A stretch of DNA of 64,000 nt from Limnoperna fortunei (Eukaryota > Mollusca > Bivalvia > Mytilida > Modiolidae), in the NCBI GenBank assembly GCA_944474755.1, contig OX104124.1:24278452-24342451 (forward strand), given 5' to 3'. The notes under the pieces were generated by a model that saw only the letters and a list, made by a program, of their open reading frames with translations, did no database searches and was not told where the DNA came from. This document shows positions 23,142 to 35,859 of the stretch, in pieces; within the stretch, counting starts at the first letter, position 1, and each line of letters begins with the position of its first letter. The position numbers and the translations under genes were made by a program.

Positions 23142-24479
23142 CCAATTTGTACAGGAGAATGTTATTGTGCTGTTATTGTTAGCATTGTTAAATGTGCAGA
23201 AAGGAAGGGTTCAAAATCCAATCAGTACATTAGAATGTTATTGTGCTGTTATTGTTAGTATTGTTAAATGTGCAGAAATGAAGGGTTTAAAAACGAATAA
23301 GTACAGGAGAATGTTATTGTGCTGTTATTGCTAGCATTGTCAAATGTGCAGAAAGGAAGGGTTAAAAAAACAATTAGTACAGGAGAATGTTATTGTGCTG
23401 AAATTGTTAGCACTGTGAAGATGCAAAAAGGAAGAGTTAAATAACCGATAAGTACAGGAGAATGTTATTGTGCTGTAATTGTTAGCATTGTTTATTGTGC
23501 AGAAAGGAAGGGTTAAAAAACCAATAAGTACAGGAGAATGTTATTGTGCTGTTATTGTTAGCATTGTTAAATGTGCAAAAAGGAAGAGTTAAAAAACCAA
23601 TAAGTACAGGAGAATGTTATTGTGCTGTTATTGTTATATGTGCAGAAAGGAAGGGTTAAAAAACCAATTAGTACAGAAGAATGTTATTGTGCTGTTATTG
23701 TTAGCATTGTTAAATGTGCAAAAAGGAAGGGTTAAAAAACCAATAAGTACAGGAGAATGTCATTGTGTTGTTATTGTAAGCATTGTCAAATGTGCAGATA
23801 GGAAGGGTTAAAAAACAATTACTACAGGAGAATGTTATTGTGCTGTAATTGTTAGCATTGTTAAATGTGCAGAAAGGAAGGGTTAAAAATTCAATTAGTA
23901 CAGGAGAATGTTATTGTGCTGTTATTGTTAGCATTGTTAAATGTGCAGAAAGGAGGGGTTAAAAAACCAATTAGTACAGGACAATGTTATTGTGCTGTTA
24001 TTGTTAGCAGTGGTAAATGTGCAGAAAGGAAGGGTTAAAATCCAATCAGTACATTAGAATGTCATTGTGCATTTATTGTTAGCATTGTTAAATGTGGAGA
24101 AAGGAAGGGTTAAAAAACCAATAAGTACAGGAGAATATTATTGTGCTGTTATTGTTAGCATTGTTAAATGTGCAGAAAGGAAGGGTTAAAAAAACAATTA
24201 GTACAGGAGAATGTTATTGTGCTGTAATTGTTAGCATTGTTAAGATGCAAAAAGGAAGAGTTAAATAACCAATTAGTACAGGAGAATGTTAATGTGTTGT
24301 TATTGTTAAATGTGCAGAAAGGAAGGGTTAAAAACCAATTAGTACAGGAGAATGTTATTGTGTTGTTATTGTTAAATGTTCAGAAAGGAAGGGTTAAAAA
24401 ACCAATTAGTACAGGAGAATGTTATTGTGCAGTTATTGTTAGCATTGTTAAATGTGCAAAAAGGAAGGGTTAAAAAACC
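23142..24479 (+). repeat. 1338-bp higher-order repeat, copy 2
   Basis: It is nearly identical to 21804-23141. At its end the next unit is CCAATTAGTACAGG followed by GTTGTTGTAAGC, rather than a third CCAATTTGTACAGG start. From here the sequence follows a longer version of the unit that repeats at 2530 bp. Confidence 0.9.
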
Positions 24480-24618
24480 AATTAGTACAGGAGAATGTTA
24501 TTGTGCTGTTGTTGTAAGCATTGTTAAATGTGCAGAAAGGAAGAGTTAAAAATCCAATAAGTACAGGAGAATGATATTGTGCTGTTATTGTTAGCATTGT
24601 TAAATGTGCAAAAAGGAA

Positions 24619-24634
24619 GGGTTAAAGGGTTAAA
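24619..24634 (+). repeat. Doubled GGGTTAAA at a monomer boundary
   Basis: A local 8-bp duplication. Its partner lies 2530 bp downstream at 27149-27164. Confidence 0.9.
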
Positions 24635-25671
24635 AAAACCAATTAGTACAGGAGAATGTTATTGTGCTGTTATTGTTAGCATTGTTTATTGTGCAGAAAG
24701 GAAGGGTTAAAAAACCAATAAGTACAGGAGAATGTTATTGTGCTGTTATTGTTAGCATTGTTAAATGTGCAAAAAGGAAGAGTTAAAAAACCAATAAGTA
24801 CAGGAGAATGTAATTGTGCTGTTATTGTTATATGTGCAGAAAGGAAGGGTTAAAAAACCAATAAGTACAGGAGAATGTCATTGTGTTGTTATTGTAAGCA
24901 TTGTCAAATGTGCAGATAGGAAGGGTTAAAAAACAATTACTACAGGAGAATGTTATTGTGCTGTAATTGTTAGCATTGTTAAATGTGCAGAAAGGAAGGG
25001 TTAAAAATCCAATCAGTACATTAGAATGTTATTGTGCATTTATTGTTAGCATTGTTAAATGTGGAGAAAGGAAGGGTTAAAAAACCAATAAGTACAGGAG
25101 AATATTATTGTGCTGTTATTGTCAGCATTGTCAAATATGCAGAAAGGAATGTTTAAAAAAACAATTAGTACAGGAGAATGTTATTGTGCTGTTATTGTTA
25201 GCATTGTTAAATGTGCAAAAAGGAAGAGTTAAAAACCAATTAGTACAGGAGAATGTTATTGTGCTGTAATTGTTAGCATTGCTAAATGTGCAGAAAGGAA
25301 GGGTTAAAAACCAATTAGTACAGGAGAATGTTAATGTGTTGTTATTGTTAAATGTGCAGAATTGAAGGGTTAAAAACCAATTAGTACAGGAGAATGTTAT
25401 TGTGTTGTTATTGTTAAATGTTCAGAAAGGAAGGGTTAAAAAACCAATTAGTACAGGAGAATGTTATTGTGCAGTTGTTGTTAGCATTGTTAAATGTGCA
25501 AAAAGGAAGGGTTAAAAAACCAATTAGTACAGGAGAATGTTATTGTGCTGTTGTTGTAAGCATTGTTAAATGTGCAGAAAGGAAGAGTTAAAAATCCAAT
25601 AAGTAAAGGAGAATGTTATTGTGCTGTTATTGTTAGCATTGTTAAATGTGCAAAAAGGGAGGGTTAAAAAA

Positions 25672-27765
25672 ACCAATTTGTACAGGAGAATGTTATTGTG
25701 CTGTTATTGTTAGCATTGTTAAATGTGCAGAAAGGAAGGGTTAAAAATCCAATCAGTACATTAGAATGTTATTGTGCTGTTATTGTTAGTATTGTTAAAT
25801 GTGCAGAAATGAAGGGTTTAAAAACGAATAAGTACAGGAGAATGTTATTGTGCTGTTATTGCTAGCATTGTCAAATGTGCAGAAAGGAAGGGTTAAAAAA
25901 CAATTAGTACAGGAGAATGTTATTGTGCTGAAATTGTTAGCACTGTGAAGATGCAACAAGGAAGAGTTAAATAACCGATAAGTACAGGAGAATGTTATTG
26001 TGCTGTAATTGTTAGCATTGTTTATTGTGCAGAAAGGAAGGGTTAAAAAACCAATAAGTACAGGAGAATGTTATTGTGCTGTTGTTGTTAGCATTGTTAA
26101 ATGTGCAAAAAGGAAGAGTTAAAAAACCAATAAGTACAGGAGAATGTTATTGTGCTGTTATTGTTATATGTGCAGAAAGGAATGGTTAAAAAACCAATTA
26201 GTACAGAAGAATGTTATTGTGCTGTTATTGTTAGCATTGTTAAATGTGCAAAAAGGAAGGGTTAAAAAACCAATAAGTACAGGAGAATGTCATTGTGTTG
26301 TTATTGTAAGCATTGTCAAATGTGCAGATAGGAAGGGTTAAAAAACAATTACTACAGGAGAATGTTATTGTGCTGTAATTGTTAGCATTGTTAAATGTGC
26401 AGAAAGGAAGGGTTAAAAATTCAATTAGTACAGGAGAATGTTATTGTGCTGTTATTGTTAGCATTGTTAAATGTGCAGAAAGGAGGGGTTAAAAAACCAA
26501 TTAGTACAGGACAATGTTATTGTGCTGTTATTGTTAGCAGTGGTAAATGTGCAGAAAGGAAGGGTTAAAATCCAATCAGTACATTAGAATGTCATTGTGC
26601 ATTTATTGTTAGCATTGTTAAATGTGGAGAAAGGAAGGGTTAAAAAACCAATAAGTACAGGAGAATATTATTGTGCTGTTATTGTTAGCATTGTCCAATG
26701 TGCAGAAAGGAAGGGTTAAAAAAACAATTAGTACAGGAGAATGTTATTGTGCTGTAATTGTTAGCATTGTTAAGATGCAAAAAGGAAGAGTTAAAAAACC
26801 AATTAGTACAGGAGAATGTTAATGTGTTGTTATTGTTAAATGTGCAGAAAGGAAGGGTTAAAAACCAATTAGTACAGGAGAATGTTATTGTGTTGTTATT
26901 GTTAAATGTTCAGAAAGGAAGGGTTAAAAAACCAATTAGTACAGGAGAATGTTATTGTGCAGTTATTGTTAGCATTGTTAAATGTGCAAAAAGGAAGGGT
27001 TAAAAAACCAATTAGTACAGGAGAATGTTATTGTGCTGTTGTTGTAAGCATTGTTAAATGTGCAGAAAGGAAGAGTTAAAAATCCAATAAGTACAGGAGA
27101 ATGTTATTGTGCTGTTATTGTTAGCATTGTTAAATGTGCAAAAAGGAAGGGTTAAAGGGTTAAAAAAACCAATTAGTACAGGAGAATGTTATTGTGCTGT
27201 TATTGTTAGCATTGTTAAATGTGCAGAAAGGAAGGGTTAAACATCCAATCAGTACATTAGAATGTTATTGTGCATTTATTGTTAGCATTGTTAAATGTGG
27301 AGAAAGGAAGGGTTAAAAAACCAATAAGTACAGGAGAATATTATTGTGCTGTTATTGTCAGCATTGTCAAATATGCAGAAAGGAATGTTTAAAAAAACAA
27401 TTAGTACAGGAGAATGTTATTGTGCTGTTATTGTTAGCATTGTTAAATGTGCAAAAAGGAGGAGTTAAAAACCAATTAGTACAGGAGAATGTTATTGTGC
27501 TGTAATTGTTAGCATTGCTAAATGTGCAGAATTGAAGGGTTAAAAACCAATTAGTACAGGAGAATGTTATTGTGTTGTTATTGTTAAATGTTCAGAAAGG
27601 AAGGGTTAAAAAACCAATTAGTACAGGAGAATGTTATTGTGCAGTTGTTGTTAGCATTGTTAAATGTGCAAAAAGGAAGGGTTAAAAAACCAATTAGTAC
27701 AGGAGAATGTTATTGTGCTGTTGTTGTAAGCATTGTTAAATGTGCAGAAAGGAAGAGTTAAAAAT
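25672..27765 (+). repeat. Related unit, offset 2530 bp then 2094 bp
   Basis: It begins at CCAATTTGTACAGG, matches 23142 onward to about 27200, and then runs through CATTAG and TTTAAAAAAACAATTAG units. Its own early part recurs 2094 bp later (26144 to 28238). The copy-specific change AAGGAATGGTT (about 26178) is absent from the following copy, which helps to order the events. Confidence 0.78.
27149..27164 (+). repeat. Doubled GGGTTAAA at a monomer boundary
   Basis: This is the last of six sites with this duplication in the window. None was seen in block D or in the 57-64 kb part. Confidence 0.88.
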
Positions 27766-28900
27766 CCAATAAGTAAAGGAGAATGTTATTCTGCTGTTAT
27801 TGTTAGCATTGTTAAATGTGCAGAAAGGAAGGGTTAAAAATCCAATCAGTACACTAGAATGTTATTGTGCTGTTATTGTTAGTATTGTTAAATGTGCAGA
27901 AATGAAGGGTTTAAAAACGAATAAGTACAGGAGAATGTTATTGTGCTGTTATTGCTAGCATTGTCAAATGTGCAGAAAGGAAGGGTTAAAAAAACAATTA
28001 GTACAGGAGAATGTTATTGTGCTGAAATTGTTAGCACTGTGAAGATGCAAAAAGGAAGAGTTAAATAACCGATAAGTACAGGAGAATGTTATTGTGCTGT
28101 AATTGTTAGCATTGTTTATTGTGCAGAAAGGAAGGGTTAAAAAACCAATAAGTACAGGAGAATGTTATTGTGCTGTTATTGTTAGCATTGTTAAATGTGC
28201 AAAAAGGAAGAGTTAAAAAACCAATAAGTACAGGAGAATGTTATTGTGCTGTTATTGTTATATGTGCAGAAAGGAAGGGTTAAAAAACCAATTAGTACAG
28301 AAGAATGTTATTGTGCTGTTATTGTTAGCATTGTTAAATGTGCAAAAAGGAAGGGTTAAAAAACCAATAAGTACAGGAGAATGTCATTGTGTTGTTATTG
28401 TAAGCATTGTCAAATGTGCAGATAGGAAGGGTTAAAAAACAATTACTACAGGAGAATGTTATTGTGTTGTAATTGTTAGCATTGTTAAATGTGCAGAAAG
28501 GAAGGGTTAAAAATTCAATTAGTACAGGAGAATGTTATTGTGCTGTTATTGTTAGCATTGTTAAAGGTGCAGAAAGGAGGGGTTAAAAAACCAATTAGTA
28601 CAGGACAATGTTATTGTGCTGTTATTGTTAGCAGTGGTAAATGTGCAGAAAGGAAGGGTTAAAATCCAATCAGTACATTAGAATGTCATTGTGCATTTAT
28701 TGTTAGCATTGTTAAATGTGGAGAAAGGAAGGGTTAAAAAACCAATAAGTACAGGAGAATATTATTGTGCTGTTATTGTTAGCATTGTCAAATGTGCAGA
28801 AAGGAAGGGTTAAAAAAACAATTAGTACAGGAGAATGTTATTGTGCTGTAATTGTTAGCATTGTTAAGATGCAAAAAGGAAGAGTTAAATAACCGATAAG
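27766..28900 (+). repeat. 2094-bp-offset copy, partial
   Basis: It aligns with 25672-26800 at +2094, including GGTTTAAAAACGAATAAG, the GTTATATGTGC unit and AATGTCATTGTGTTG. It stops matching after AAATAACCG at about 28890. There the sequence switches to the 9.2-kb type, with GGGGAGAATGC at about 28906. Confidence 0.78.
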
Positions 28901-31077
28901 TACAGGGGAGAATGCTATTGTGCTGTAATTGTTAGCATTGTTTATTGTGCAGAAAGGAAGGGCTAAAAAACCAATCAGTTCAGGAGAATGTTATTGTGCT
29001 GTTATTGTTAGCATTGTTAAATGTGCAAAAAGGAAGAGTTAAAAACCAATTAGTGCAGGAGAATGTTATTGTGCTGTAATTGTTAGCATTGTTAAATGTG
29101 CAGAAAGGAAGGGTTAAAAACCAATTAGTACAGAAGAATGTTAATGTGTTGTTATTGTTAAATGTGCAGAAAGGAAGGGTTAAAAACCAATTAGTACAGG
29201 AGAATGTTATTGTGTTGTTATTGTTACATGTTCAGAAAGGAAGGGTTAAAAATCCAATCACTACATAAGAATGTTATTGTGCAGTTATTGTTAGTATTGT
29301 TAAATGTGCAGAAAGGAAGGGTTTAAAAACCAATAAGTACAGGAGAATGTTATTGTGCTGTTATTGTTAGCATTGTCAAATGTGCAGAAAGGAAGGGTTA
29401 AAAAAACAATTAGTACAGGAGAATGTTATTGTGCTGAAATTGTTAGCATTGTTAAGATGCAAAAAGGAAGAGTTAAATAACCGATAAGTACAGGAGAATG
29501 TTATTGTGCTGTAATTGTTAGCATTGTTTATTGTGCAGAAAGGAAGGGTTAAAAAACCAATAAGTACAGGAGAATGTTATTGTGCTGTTATTGTTAGCAT
29601 TGTTAAATGTGCAAAAAGGAAGAGTTAAAAAACCAATAAGTACAGGAGAATGTTATTGTGCTGTTATTGTTATATGTGCAGAAAGGAAGGGTTAAAAAAC
29701 CAATTAGTACAGAAGAATGTTATTGTGCTGTTATTGTTAGCATTGTTAAATGTCCAAAAAGAAAGGGTTAACAAAACCAATAAGTACAGGAGAATGTCAT
29801 TGTGTTGTTATTGTAAGCATTGTCAAATGTGCAGAAAGGAAGGGTTAAAAAACAATTACTGCAGGGGAATGTTATAGTGCTGTAATTGTTAGCATTGTTA
29901 AGATGCAAAAAGGAATAGTTAAATAACCGATCAGTACAGGAGAATGTTATTTTGCTAATGTTGTTAGCATTGTTAAATGTGCAAAAAGGAAGGGTTAAAA
30001 AAACCAATTAGTACAGGAGAATGTTATTGTGCTGTTATTGTAAGCATTGTTAAATGTGCAGAAAGGATAGGGTTAAAAATCCAATCAGTACATTAGAATG
30101 TTATTGTGCTGTTATTGTTAGCATTGTTAAATGTGCAGAAAGGTAGGGTTAAAAAACCAATCAGTACATTAGAATGTTATTGTGCTGTTATTGATAACAT
30201 TGTCAAATGTGCAGAAATAAGGGGTTAAAAAAAACAATTAGTACAGGAGAATGTTATTGTTCTGTTATTGTTAGCATTGTTAAATGTGCAAAAAGGAAGA
30301 GTTAAAAAACCAATAAGTACAGGAGAATGTTATTGTGCTGTTATTGTTATATGTGCAGAAAGGAAGGGTTAAAAACCAATTAGTACAGAAGAATGTTATT
30401 GTGCTGTTATTGTTAGCAATGTTAAATGTGCAAAAAGGAAGAGTTGAAAACCAATTAGTACAGGAGAATGTTATTGTGCTGTAATTGTTAGCATTGTTAA
30501 ATGTGCAGAAAGGAAGGGTTAAAAACCAATTAGTACAGGAGAATGTTATTGTGTTGTTATTGTTAAATGTGCAGAAAGGAAGGGTTAAAACCAATTAGTA
30601 CAGGAGAATGTTATTGTGTTGTTATTGTTAAATGTTCGGAAAGGAAGGGTTAAAAAACCAATTAGTACCCGAGAATGTTATTCTGCAGTTATTGTTAGCA
30701 TTGTTAAATGTGCAAAAAGGAAGGGTTAAAAAACCAATTAGTACAGGAGAATGTTATTGTGCTGTTCTTGTTAGCATTGTTAAATGTGCAGAAAGGAAGA
30801 GTTAAAAATCCAATAAGTACAGGAGAATGTTATTGTGCTGTTATTGTTAGCATTGTTAAATGTGCAGAAAGGAAGGGTTAAAAAACCAATTAGTACAGGA
30901 GAATGTTATCGTGCAGTTATTGTTAAATGTGCAGAAAGGAAGGGTTAAAAAACCAATTAGTACAGGAGAATGTTATTGTGCTGTTATTGTTAAATGTGCA
31001 GAAAGAAAGGGTTAAAAAAACAATTAGTACAGGAGAATGTTATTGTGCTGTTATTGTTAAATGTGCAGAAAGGACTG
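28901..31077 (+). repeat. Displaced copy of the 9.2-11.5 kb segment
   Basis: From 29650 to about 30950 the variant order equals 10186-11490 at an offset of 19464 bp. Two anchors are the AAGAGTTGAAAACC unit (about 30439 versus 10975) and AGTACCCGAG (30664 versus 11201). Upstream, the offset is 19692 bp, a change of 228 bp or exactly three 76-bp monomers, so one copy gained or lost three units. A few private changes are visible, such as TGTCCAAAAAGAAAGG (about 29752) and GGAATAGTTAAATAACC (about 29911). This is the last block carrying TTAAGATGC before block D. Confidence 0.85.
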
Positions 31078-31118
31078 TTAAAAAACCAATTAGTACAGGA
31101 GGATGTAGAAAGGAGGGG
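31078..31118 (+). repeat. 41-bp truncated monomer, copy 4
   Basis: It has the same deletion as the 40-bp units, with one more A in the leading A-run. It sits at the left edge of block D, followed by AATGAGTACAGG. Confidence 0.9.
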
Positions 31119-31479
31119 TTAAAAAACCAATGAGTACAGGAGAATGTTATTGTGCTGTAATTGTTAGCATTGTTAAATGTGCAGAAAGGAAGGGTTAAAA
31201 AACCAATTAGTACAGGAGAATGTTATTGTGCTGTTATTGCTAAATGTGCAGAAAGGAAGGGTTAAAAAACCAATTAGTACAGGAGAATGTTATTGTGCTG
31301 TTATTGTTTAATGTGCAGAAAGGAAGGGTTAAAAACCCAATAAGTACAGGAGAATGTTATTGTGCTGTTATTGTTAAATGTGCAGAAAGGAAGGGTTAAA
31401 AAACCAATAAGTACAGGAGAATGTTATTGTGCTGTTATTGTTATATGTGCAGAAAGGAAGGGTTAAAAAGCAATTAGTA

Positions 31480-32870
31480 CAGGAGAATGTTATTGGCTGT
31501 TATTGTTAAATGTGCAGAAAGGAAGGGTTGAAAAACCAATAAATACAGGAAAATGTTATTATGCTGTAATTGTTAGCACTGTAAATGTGCAGAAAGGAAG
31601 GTTAAAAACCAATTAGTACAGGAGAATGTTATTGTGCTGTTATTGCTAAATGTGCAGAAAGGAAGGGTTAACAAACCAATAAGTACAGGAGAATGTTATT
31701 GTGCTGTTATTGTTAAATGTGCAGAAAGGAAGGGTTAAAAAACCAATAAGTACAGGAGAATGTTATTGTGCTGTTATTGTTAGCATTGTTAAATGTGCAA
31801 AAAGGAAGGGTTAAAAAACCAATAAGTACAGGAGAATGTTATTGTGCTGTTATTGTTAGCATTGTTAAATGTGCAAAAAGGAAGGGTTAAAAAACCAATA
31901 AGTGCAGGAGAATGTTATTGTGCTGTTATTGTTAGCAATGTTAAATGTGAAGAAAGGAAGAGTTAAAAAACCAATAAGTAAAAAAGAATGTTATTGTGCT
32001 GTTGTTGTTAGCATTGTTAAATGTGCAAAAAGGAAGGGTTAAAAAACCAATAAGTACAGGAGAATGTTATTGTGCTGTTATTGTTAGCATTGTTAAATGT
32101 GCAAAAAGGAAGGGTTAAAAAACCAATAAGTACAGGAGAATGTTATTGTGCTGTTATTGTTAGCATTGTTAAATGTGCAAAAAGGAGGGGTTAAAAAACC
32201 AATTAGGACAGGAGAATGTTATTGATGTTATTGTTAGCATTGTTAAATGTGCAGAAAGGAAGGGTTAAAAAACCAATAAGTACAGGAGAATGCTATTGTT
32301 GTTTTTGTTAGCATTGTTAAATGGGCAGAAAGTAAGAGTTTAAAAACCAATAAGTACCAAAGAATGTTATTGTGCTGTTATTCTTAGCATTGTTAAATGT
32401 GCAGAAAGGAAGGGTTAAAAAACCAATTAGTACAGGAGAATGTTATTGTGCTGTAATTGTTAGCATTGTTAAATGTGCAGAAAGGAAGGGTTAAAAAACC
32501 AATAAGTACAAGAGAATGTTATTGTGCTGTTATTGTTAAATGTGCAGAAAGGACTGTTAAAAAACCAATTAGTACAGGAGGATGTTATTGTGCTGTTATT
32601 GTTAGCATTGTTAAATGTGCAGAAAGGAGTGGTTAAAAAACCAATTAGTACAGGAGAATGTTATTGTGCTCTAATTGTTAGCATTGTTAAATGTGCAGAA
32701 AGGAAGGGTTAAAAAACCAATTAGTACAGGAGAATGTTATTGTGCTGTTATTGCTAAATGTGCAGAAAGGAAGGGTTAAAAAACCAATTAGTACAGGAGA
32801 ATGTTATTGTGCTGTTATTGTTTAATGTGCAGAAAGGAAGTGTTAAAAAACCAATAAGTACAGGAGAATG
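31480..32870 (+). repeat. Left edge of block D, degenerate units
   Basis: Satellite only, with an unusual density of single-copy changes: TTATTGGCTG (about 31492), AGCACTGTAAATG (about 31575), AAGTAAAAAAGAATG (31977), GTGAAGAAAGG (about 31948) and AAATGGGCAGAAAGTAAG (about 32321). Here CCAATTAGGACAGG at about 32207 stands in place of the later CCAATAAGGACAGG. Degenerate units at the border of a homogenised block are expected where exchange is less frequent. Confidence 0.72.
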
Positions 32871-34314
32871 TTATTGTGCTGTTATTGTTAGCATTGTTAA
32901 ATGTGCAGAAAGGAAGGGTTAACAAACCAATAAGTACAGGAGAATGTTATTGTGCTGTTATTGTTAGTGTTGTTAAATGTGCAGAAAGGAAGGGTTAAAA
33001 ACCAATTAGTACAGGAGAATGTTATTGTGCTGTTATTGTTAAATGTGCAGAAAGGAAGGGTTGAAAAACCAATAAGTACAGGAAAATGTTATTATGCTGT
33101 AATTGTTAGCATTGTTAAATGTGCAAAAAGGAAGGTTAAAAACCAATTAGTACAGGAGAATGTTATTGTGCTGTTATTGCTAAATGTGCAGAAAGGAAGG
33201 GTTAAAAAACCAATTAGTACAGGAGAATGTTATTGTGCTGTTATTGTTATATGTGCAGAAAGGAAGGGTTAAAAACCCAATAAGTACAGGAGAATGTTAT
33301 TGTTCTGTTATTGTTAAATGTGCAGAAAGGTAGGGTTAAAAAACCAATAAGTACAGGAGAATGTTATTGTTCTGTTATTGTTAGCATTGTTAAATGTGCA
33401 GAAAGGAAGGGTTAACAAACCAATAAGTACAGGAGAATGTTATTGTGCTGTTATTGTTAGTGTTGTTAAATGTGCAGAAAGGAAAGGTTAAAAACCAATT
33501 AGTACAGGAGAATGTTATTGTGCTGTTATTGTTAAATGTGCAGAAAGGAAGGGTTAAAAAACCAATAAGTACCAAAGAATTTTATTGTGCTGTTATTGTT
33601 AGCATTGTTAAATGTGCAAAAAGGAAGGGTTAAAAAAACAATAAGTGCAGGAGAATGTTATTGTGCTGGTATTGTTAGCATTGTTAAATGTGCAAAAAGG
33701 AAGTGTTAAAAAACCAATAATTACAGGAGAATGTTATTGTGCTGTTATTGTTAGCATTGTTAAATGTGCAAAAAGGAGGGGTTAAAAAACCAATAAGGAC
33801 AGGGGAATGTTATTGATGTTATTGTTAGCATTGTTAAATGTGCAGAAAGGAAGGGTTAAAAAAACCAATAAGTACAGGAGAATGTTATTGTTGTTATTGT
33901 TAGCATTGTTAAATGTGCAGAAAGGAAGGGTTAAAAAACCAATCAGTACAGTAGAATGTTATTGTTGTTTTTGTTAGCATTGTTAAATGTGCAGAAAGTA
34001 AGAGTTTAAAAACCAATAAGTACCAAAGAATGTTATTGTGCTGTTATTGTTAGCATTGTTAAATGTGCAGAAAGTAAGGGTTAAAAAACCAATTAGTACA
34101 GGAGAATGTTATTGTGCTGTTATTGTTAGCATTGTTAAATGTGCAGAAAGTAAGGTTAAAAACCAATTAGTACAGGAGAATGTTATTGTGCTGTTATTGC
34201 TAAATGTGCAGAAAGGAAGGGTTAAAAAACCAATTAGTACAGGAGAATGTTATTGTGCTGTTATTGTTATATGTGCAGAAAGGAAGGGTTAAAAAACCAA
34301 TAAGTACAGGAGAA
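32870..34314 (+). repeat. 1445-bp higher-order repeat of block D, copy 1
   Basis: Marker order in the unit: TTGTTAGTGTTG, GGGTTGAAAAACC, AGGAAAATGTTATTATG, GTTATATGTGC, GTAGGGTT, GTTAACAAACC, a second TTGTTAGTGTTG, AAGTACCAAAGAATTTT, AAGTGCAGG, AAGGACAGGGG, TTATTGATGTTATTG, TTATTGTTGTTATTG, CAGTACAGTAG, AAAGTAAGAGTTTAAAAACC and back. All recur 1443-1445 bp later. For example AAGTGCAGG is at 33643 and 35088, and CAATAAGGACAGG differs by 1444. Confidence 0.87.
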
Positions 34315-35640
34315 TGTTATTGTGCTGTTATTGTTAGCATTGTTAAATGTGCAGAAAGGATGGTTAACAAACCAATAAGTACAGGAGAATGTTATTGTGC
34401 TGTTATTGTTAGTGTTGTTAAATGTGCAGAAAGGAAGGGTTAAAAACCAATTAGTGCAGGAGAATGTTATTGTGCTGTTATTGTTAAATGTGCAGAAAGG
34501 AAGGGTTGAAAAACCAATAAGTACAGGAAAATGTTATTATGCTGTAATTGTTAGCATTGTTAAATGTGCAGAAAGGAAGGTTAAAAACCAATTAGTACAG
34601 GAGAATGTTATTGTGCTGTTATTCCTAAATGTGCAGAAAAGAAGGGTTAAAAAACCAATTAGTACAGGAGAATGTTATTGTGCTGTTATTGTTATATGTG
34701 CAGAAAGGAAGGGTTAAAAACCCAATAAGTACAGGAGAATGTTATTGTGCTGTTATTGTTAAATGTGCAGAAAGGTAGGGTTAAAAAACCAATAAGTACA
34801 GGAGAATGTTATTGTGCTGTTATTGTTAGCATTGTTAAATGTGCAGAAAGGAAGGGTTAACAAACCAATTAGTACAGGAGAATGTTATTGTGCTGTTATT
34901 GTTAGTGTTGTTAAATGTGCAGAAAGGAAGGGTTAAAAACCAATTAGTACAGGAGAATGTTATTGTGCTGTTATTGTTAAATGTGCAGAAAGGAAGGGTT
35001 AAAAAACCAATAAGTACCAAAGAATTTTATTGTGCTGTTATTGTTAGCATTGTTAAATGTGCAAAAAGGAAGGGTTAAAAAAACAATAAGTGCAGGAGAA
35101 TGTTATTGTGCTGTTATTGTTAGCATTGTTAAATGTGCAAAAAGGAAGGGTTAAAAAACCAATAAGTACAGGAGAATGTTATTGTGCTGTTATTGTTAGC
35201 ATTGTTAAATGTGCAAAAGGAGGGGTTAAAAAACCAATAAGGACAGGGGAATGTTATTGATGTTATTGTTAGCATTGTTAAATGTGCAGAAAGGAAGGGT
35301 TAAAAAACCAATAAGTACAGGAGAATGTTATTGTTGTTATTGTTAGCATTGTTAAATGTGCAGAAAGGAAGGGTTAAAAAACCAATCAGTACAGTAGAAT
35401 GTTATTGTTGTTTTTGTTAGCATTGTTAAATGGGCAGAAAGTAAGAGTTTAAAAACCAATAAGTACCAAAGAATGTTATTGTGCTGTTGTTGTTAGCATT
35501 GTTAAATGTGCAGAAAGGAAGGGTTAAAAAACCAATTAGTACAGGAGAATGTTATTGTGCTGTTATTGTTAGCATTGTTAAATGTGCAGAAAGGAAGGTT
35601 AAAAACCAATTAGTACAGGAGAATGTTATTGTGCTGTTAT
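34315..35640 (+). repeat. 1445-bp higher-order repeat of block D, copy 2, end altered
   Basis: It matches the previous copy to about 35600. There the short unit with TTATTGCTAAATG is missing and the GTTATATGTGC unit follows directly, one short monomer fewer. The next stretch (35.8-36.3 kb) is an imported older-type module. Confidence 0.82.
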
Positions 35641-35859
35641 TGTTATATGTGCAGAAAGGAAGGGTTAAAAACCCAATAAGTACAGGAGAATGTTATTGTG
35701 CTGTTATTGTTAAATGTACAGAAAGGAAGGGTTAAAAAACCAATAAGTACAGGATAATGTTATTGTGCTGTTATTGTTAGCATTGTTAAATGTGCAGATA
35801 GGAAGGGTTAACAAACCAATAAGTACAGGAGAATGTTATTGTGCTGTTATTGTTAGTAT

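Larger units (their letters stand above)
23142..25671 (+). repeat. 2530-bp higher-order repeat (contains the second 1338-bp copy)
   Basis: Offsets of 2530 bp link 23614 to 26144, 24228 to 26758 and the doubled GGGTTAAA at 24619 to 27149. The 1338-bp pair therefore shares its first part with a longer unit; the shorter period was produced by losing the unit's second half, or the longer by gaining one. The match to the next copy breaks at about 24670, where this copy has TTGTTTATTGTGC and the next has TTGTTAAATGTGC. Confidence 0.8.
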
